A stretch of 64,000 nucleotides of DNA from Lysobacterales bacterium (GTDB lineage: Bacteria; Pseudomonadota; Gammaproteobacteria; Xanthomonadales; Ahniellaceae): contig JADJCM010000003.1 in the NCBI GenBank assembly GCA_016703225.1, positions 620,001-684,000 of the forward strand, given 5' to 3'. A program made the translations under genes and the position numbers. The notes beneath the pieces are model-generated. The model ran no database searches. It worked only from the letters and a program-made list of their open reading frames with translations, and had not been told where the DNA came from. Positions 60,859 to 64,000 of this stretch are shown here, one piece after another (position 1 is the stretch's first letter; every line of letters begins with the position of its first letter).

Positions 60859-61239
60859 TCAGCCTCCAACGGCGATGCGCACGACGGCGAGCGAAGTCGC
60901 GAGCGCGGCAAGGAAAGCGAGCAGCCGGATCGAAGTCAGCACGGCGACTTCGAGCCAACGCGTGTGGATGTAGTCCTCGACCACGACCTGTACTCCGAGC
61001 AGCGCGTGGTAGACCACGGTCAGCACCAGCGCGAGGATCAGAAAGGAGTTCAGTGGCTGCGCCAGCCAGACGCGGGCATCGGCGTAATCGGCGCCGAACA
61101 GCGGCAGCGCACAGAGGAGGAACCAGATCGACAGCGGCGCGAGCAGCACCGAACTGACGCGTTGCATCCACCAGTGCGAGGTGCCGTCTTTTGCAGAACC
61201 GAGGCCGCGCACATGCGCGAGCGGTGTGCGTAGGCTCAT
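60859..61239 (-). CDS. sdhD: Succinate dehydrogenase membrane anchor SdhD
   Basis: This 126-residue protein has three membrane helices (about 25-45, 60-82, 103-122). VYHALLGVQVVVEDYIHT carries the haem-ligand His region. ATG 61239 overlaps the sdhC stop (ATGA). It forms the quinone site with SdhC. Confidence 0.93.
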   Translation of the reverse strand: MSLRTPLAHVRGLGSAKDGTSHWWMQRVSSVLLAPLSIWFLLCALPLFGADYADARVWLAQPLNSFLILALVLTVVYHALLGVQVVVEDYIHTRWLEVAVLTSIRLLAFLAALATSLAVVRIAVGG

Positions 61240-61625
61240 CGCGCACCTCCCGCCAGGAGCAGCACGCCTGCCGTTGCCACGATCGCGAACGCGACTACCG
61301 CGTAGCCGCTGGCGTAGGCGGACTTCAGCTCCAAGCCCCTGCCCGCGTCCCAGAACAAATGGCGGATGCCATTGCCCAAGTGATAGCAGAGCGCGAACAC
61401 CGAGGACGCCAGCAGCAACTTGCCGATGACGCCATGGGCCAATCCGGCAAACGCGGCATAGCTGTCCGGACCGGAAGCCAAGGCGAAAATCCAGGCAATC
61501 AGGCCGATCGCCCCCAGGCACAGGAACAAGCCGGTGATGCGATGCAGGATGGACAGGACGCTGGTGAGCTGGGGCCGGTAGTACGGTCCGATCATGAAAG
61601 GCGACAACGGGCGTTGCGCGCTCAT
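61236..61625 (-). CDS. sdhC: Succinate dehydrogenase cytochrome b556 subunit SdhC
   Basis: This 129-residue protein begins with RPLSPFMIGPYYRPQLTSVL and SILHRITGLFL, the quinone and haem region (His in ILHRITG), followed by ALCYHLGNGIRHLFWDAGRG. It has three membrane helices. It is the first membrane gene of the sdh operon, after the DUF1674 gene. Confidence 0.95.
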   Translation of the reverse strand: MSAQRPLSPFMIGPYYRPQLTSVLSILHRITGLFLCLGAIGLIAWIFALASGPDSYAAFAGLAHGVIGKLLLASSVFALCYHLGNGIRHLFWDAGRGLELKSAYASGYAVVAFAIVATAGVLLLAGGAR

Positions 61626-61655
61626 CGAAATCTCCTGTTCGGAAAGTGGAATCGC

Positions 61656-61814
61656 TTAGAAGTCGATGCAGCGACCGTCTTTTTCCCAGTCGCCATAGCG
61701 TGTCGGCTCGGGACCCTTGCGGCCACCGATCTCGATAGCCGTGCCGGACGCGGGCGCCAGTGGCGCAGTTGCCGGGAGGTCGGGAGCAGGAATGAGAGCG
61801 GGCTGTTCGTTCAT
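61656..61814 (-). CDS. DUF1674 protein, SdhAF4-like succinate dehydrogenase assembly factor
   Basis: This 52-residue protein ends GGRKGPEPTRYGDWEKDGRC followed by IDF, the signature of the DUF1674/SdhAF4 family. In mitochondria, SdhAF4 holds flavinylated SDHA before it joins SDHB. It lies directly upstream of sdhC, consistent with a role in SDH assembly. The Ala/Pro-rich N-terminal 30 residues are unstructured. Confidence 0.85.
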   Translation of the reverse strand: MNEQPALIPAPDLPATAPLAPASGTAIEIGGRKGPEPTRYGDWEKDGRCIDF

Positions 61815-61916
61815 GGCGTAGCCAGTGGAGTTTATGCGCTCGGGCCCATCAGCCACAAGCTGCGCGCTTGTTCGCGACCTCGTGCGCGGTGCACCCGGCG
61901 CAGGCACAATTGCACA

Positions 61917-62684
61917 ATGAACCACGCGCCGCTGTTTGATCTGCTCGAAGTGCGCGGCCCCGATGCACTGGCGTTCCTGCAGGCGCAACTGGCGGCCGAT
62001 CTGAATTCATTGGCCGATGCCGGATGGCGCTGGTCGGCGCTGCTGAACGCGCAGGGGCGCGTGTTGCATGTGCTTGGCGTGTGGCGCGTCGCCGCCGATC
62101 ATTGGCGCCTGCTGGTGCCCTTCGCGCGCGGTGAGGAACTGGGCGCGTCACTGCGCCGCATGGTGTTCCGGCGCAAGGTGCGGATTGAGGTCGATGCGTC
62201 TCGAACCCTGGGACGCGACGCCGAGGGTGTGGACTGCGATGTCGCCGGGATGCGCGTGTCCTTGGTTGCACGCGAGGACGCACGGGCGCTGGCGGCCGAG
62301 GCGCTGGACGATTTCGCGCGCGCCGGGCTGGCTCTGATCGACGTCACCGCCAGCGGCAGGCAGCTGGCGCATTCGCTGCAGATCGACCGGTTCGCAGCCT
62401 TCAGCGTCGGCAAGGGCTGCTATCCGGGGCAGGAGATCGTTGCGCGAACGCATTTCCTCGGCCGCAACAAGCGCTCGCTGGTGCTGCTCGAAGCCACGCC
62501 TTGCGCCGCTTGGAAATCGGTGGACGCCGTATTCGACGCTGGCGCCGAACTCGGCGAGATCGTGCTCGCGGGCCGCAGTCTCGCGCTTGCGGTGATCGCT
62601 GGCGTGCCGTCCACATCGCGGCTGCAGGTCGGTGCTGGCGGCATCGACAGCGCGGTGCTGCGGTTGTACGCGCCCGTCACCTAG
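61917..62684 (+). CDS. ygfZ: YgfZ-type folate-binding protein, Fe-S cluster repair
   Basis: This 255-residue aminomethyltransferase-fold protein has the diagnostic KGCYPGQEIVART with the conserved Cys near residue 169. YgfZ helps maintain certain Fe-S enzymes such as MiaB. The ATG at 61917 starts FDLLEVRGPDALAFLQAQL, typical for the family. It is divergent from the sdh operon, whose enzyme is itself an Fe-S protein. Confidence 0.9.
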   Translation: MNHAPLFDLLEVRGPDALAFLQAQLAADLNSLADAGWRWSALLNAQGRVLHVLGVWRVAADHWRLLVPFARGEELGASLRRMVFRRKVRIEVDASRTLGRDAEGVDCDVAGMRVSLVAREDARALAAEALDDFARAGLALIDVTASGRQLAHSLQIDRFAAFSVGKGCYPGQEIVARTHFLGRNKRSLVLLEATPCAAWKSVDAVFDAGAELGEIVLAGRSLALAVIAGVPSTSRLQVGAGGIDSAVLRLYAPVT

Positions 62685-62713
62685 AAACAGATACAAAGAG
62701 TTTCGTTAGATCG

Positions 62714-62742
62714 TTGGCACTCCAGAGAAAAAGTGCTATAGC
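62714..62742 (+). promoter_or_regulatory. Sigma-70 promoter of the PhnD-like gene
   Basis: TTGGCA (62714-62719) and TATAGC (62737-62742) are spaced 17 bases apart, a good vegetative match. AGGAGG at 62752-62757 and the ATG at 62768 follow. The leader would be about 20 bases. Confidence 0.55.
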
Positions 62743-62767
62743 AGCAGCATCAGGAGGAGACAGCTCC

Positions 62768-63583
62768 ATGAACCAGGTGTTGCGCAAGGGCAAGCAGTTC
62801 GCAGTGTTGACGCTGTTCGGCGTCACCGCCGTCACCAGCGCTTCGGCTGCCGAATACAAGCTGCTGGTCGAGCCCAGCTACAACGTGCAGCGGGCAACCG
62901 AGGTCTACCAGCCGCTGGTGGCATATCTGAGCAAGGCGACGGGACACAAGATCACCCTGGTCACCTCGCGCAACTACCACTTCTTCTGGCGCGACGTGCG
63001 CCAGAACGCGCCGGTCGACTTCATGTTTTCCGAAGCCCATTTCACCGATTTTCGCGCCAAGCGTTTCCAGTACGAACCGATTGCGCGCACTGTCGAGAAC
63101 ACCAGCTACACCCTGCTCGGCAGCGACCAGCTCACCGACACCACGCTGCGTGGTTTGATCAACAAGAACATCGTGTCGATGCCGTCGCCGAGCATGGGTT
63201 TCGCGATGCTGCTGCAGTTCTTCCCGGACCCGGTGCGGCAACCCAACCTGATGTCCACCGCGCAAAGCTGGGTGGACGGGGTCGAGATCGTGTTTGCCGG
63301 CGAGGCCGACGCGGCCATCGTGCCGACCTGGCTCATGAACCAGTACCCGAACCTGATCCCGATCGCGACCTCCAAGGAATACCCGGGTGCAGCGATGTCG
63401 GCGGCGCCAACGGTTCCGCCGGAGGCCAAGCAGGCAATGAAGGATGCATTGCTCAAGCTGCACGAGGATCAGGGCGCCTATGAAGTGCTGGCCGAGCTTG
63501 GCGTCACCCAGTTCATCGAAGCGTCCGCGGCCAATTATGACGGCAACGAAAAGGTGCTCGAGGGCTTCTTCGGCTACAAGTGA
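62768..63583 (+). CDS. PhnD/SsuA-like periplasmic substrate-binding protein
   Basis: This 271-residue protein has a signal peptide (NQVLRKGKQFAVLTLFGVTA ending TSASA-A) and a PhnD-like fold: EPSYNVQRATEVYQPLVAYL, VDFMFSEAHFTDFRAKRF, NIVSMPSPSMGFAMLLQFF, VEIVFAGEADAAIVPTWLM. No permease or ATPase gene follows, so it may serve a distant transporter or a signalling role. The ligand (phosphonate, phosphate or other) cannot be told. It has its own promoter and terminator. Confidence 0.85.
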   Translation: MNQVLRKGKQFAVLTLFGVTAVTSASAAEYKLLVEPSYNVQRATEVYQPLVAYLSKATGHKITLVTSRNYHFFWRDVRQNAPVDFMFSEAHFTDFRAKRFQYEPIARTVENTSYTLLGSDQLTDTTLRGLINKNIVSMPSPSMGFAMLLQFFPDPVRQPNLMSTAQSWVDGVEIVFAGEADAAIVPTWLMNQYPNLIPIATSKEYPGAAMSAAPTVPPEAKQAMKDALLKLHEDQGAYEVLAELGVTQFIEASAANYDGNEKVLEGFFGYK

Positions 63584-63603
63584 TCGACTTCCGCTTTCAG
63601 CAC

Positions 63604-63632
63604 CGGGCGCCGCAGGGCGCCCGTGTCGTTTT
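63604..63632 (+). terminator. Rho-independent terminator of the PhnD-like gene
   Basis: A perfect eight-base stem CGGGCGCC/GGCGCCCG with a GCAG loop is followed by TGTCGTTTT. It lies 20 bases past the stop and its T run reaches the stop of the convergent DUF1249 gene. Confidence 0.7.
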
Positions 63633-64000
63633 CAGGCGACGGCTTCGAGACCGAAGCGCGAGTGCCCGCTCTGCTCCAGATACTCCAGCCACTTCGACAG
63701 AAACGCATTCATCCGCAAGCGGTGGCGGAACACGGTAGCCGCAGGCGCGCTGCGACCGAGCACATCCTCCAGCCGTGACCCGAAATAGCAGGCCGTGACC
63801 TCGGCCATGCGCGCGTCGCTGAACAGGCGCAGGCGTGCGGAGGGATCGGGCTGGCCGGTCAGGTCATCGACGAACTCATAGCTGAGCCGCAGGTCGGTGG
63901 TGAACGCATGCTGCTCCAGAACATCCAGCCGCAGCGGCAGCCCGACCTGCCCCAACGAGCGGTAGCCGCCCGGGGCCAAGCCGCGCGGCCCGAACAAGCG
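63632..64000 (-). CDS. DUF1249 protein (YqiB-like), cut by window edge
   Basis: The visible 120-odd residues read GLAPGGYRSLGQVGLPLRLD, VLEQHAFTTDLRLSYEF, ARLRLFSDARMAEVTACYFG and the ending FRHRLRMNAFLSKWLEYLEQ. This matches the DUF1249/YqiB family, small cytoplasmic proteins of unknown function. The N-terminus lies beyond base 64000, so the ATG near 63997 is probably internal. Confidence 0.75.
   Translation of the reverse strand, partial: RLFGPRGLAPGGYRSLGQVGLPLRLDVLEQHAFTTDLRLSYEFVDDLTGQPDPSARLRLFSDARMAEVTACYFGSRLEDVLGRSAPAATVFRHRLRMNAFLSKWLEYLEQSGHSRFGLEAVA

Overview
The window is high-GC DNA, densely coded on both strands, from a Gram-negative aerobic bacterium. Lipid A and Kdo genes (kdsB, lpxK, msbA), Lol lipoprotein export, LapA/LapB, an ExbB/ExbD pair, a C/D/A/B succinate dehydrogenase with SdhE, and the orders cmk-rpsA-ihfB-lapA-lapB and uvrC-pgsA-tRNA(Gly-Cys-Leu) all point to Gammaproteobacteria. 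YgfX/SdhE, the ECF sigma/Ser-Thr kinase pair and secreted proteins ending in an F-x-[D/N]-G-F-E-like tail suggest the Xanthomonadales (Lysobacterales). The species cannot be told from this sequence.

Layout. 0-10 kb: leucine/isovalerate catabolism (methylcrotonyl-CoA carboxylase alpha and beta, methylglutaconyl-CoA hydratase, a thiolase), broken up by two PIN toxin-antitoxin modules and a Fur-controlled feo operon; an Ala-rich lipoprotein lies next to the thiolase. 10-20 kb: signalling (a beta-propeller histidine kinase facing an HD-GYP response regulator tail to tail; an ECF sigma factor with a TPR Ser/Thr kinase; a secreted IPT protein). 20-30 kb: a third PIN module, then cmk, rpsA, ihfB, lapA, lapB and surface-polysaccharide genes (WecA/MraY-like transferase, 4,6-dehydratase, galU), then a PLP trans-sulfuration enzyme. 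30-37 kb: accessory region with a single-subunit-type formate dehydrogenase, a metallochaperone-like protein and a wrecked MmeI-type restriction-modification gene that carries hairpin repeats and a DUF559 nuclease cassette. 36.8-46.2 kb: three tRNAs, pgsA, uvrC, a thioredoxin/NHL protein lacking its cysteines, a phosphatase, kdsB, lpxK, msbA, exbD, exbB. 46.2-52.6 kb: a plus-strand three-gene operon of secreted proteins, namely a 1640-residue protein with a C-terminal dockerin and an internal cohesin-like domain, followed by two small cohesin-like proteins (the second frameshifted). 52.6-57.6 kb: comEC, lolD, lolC and a fourth PIN module. 57.6-61.8 kb: the complete sdh operon with assembly factors. 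61.9-64 kb: ygfZ, a PhnD-like binding protein and a DUF1249 gene cut by the window edge.

How genes work together. The liu enzymes take methylcrotonyl-CoA towards HMG-CoA and the thiolase handles acetoacetyl-CoA; reducing equivalents feed a TCA cycle represented by SDH. The kdsB-lpxK-msbA block with LapB and the polysaccharide genes builds and transports lipopolysaccharide; Lol genes sort lipoproteins.

The best candidates for something undescribed are (i) the dockerin/cohesin operon, which looks like a self-contained secreted complex inserted between comEC and exbB, and (ii) the MmeI-like gene whose target-recognition half has apparently been replaced, in frame, by 75-bp-period hairpin repeats and a DUF559 nuclease with its own ribosome binding site. 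All family calls rest on reading motifs by eye; no database search was run.
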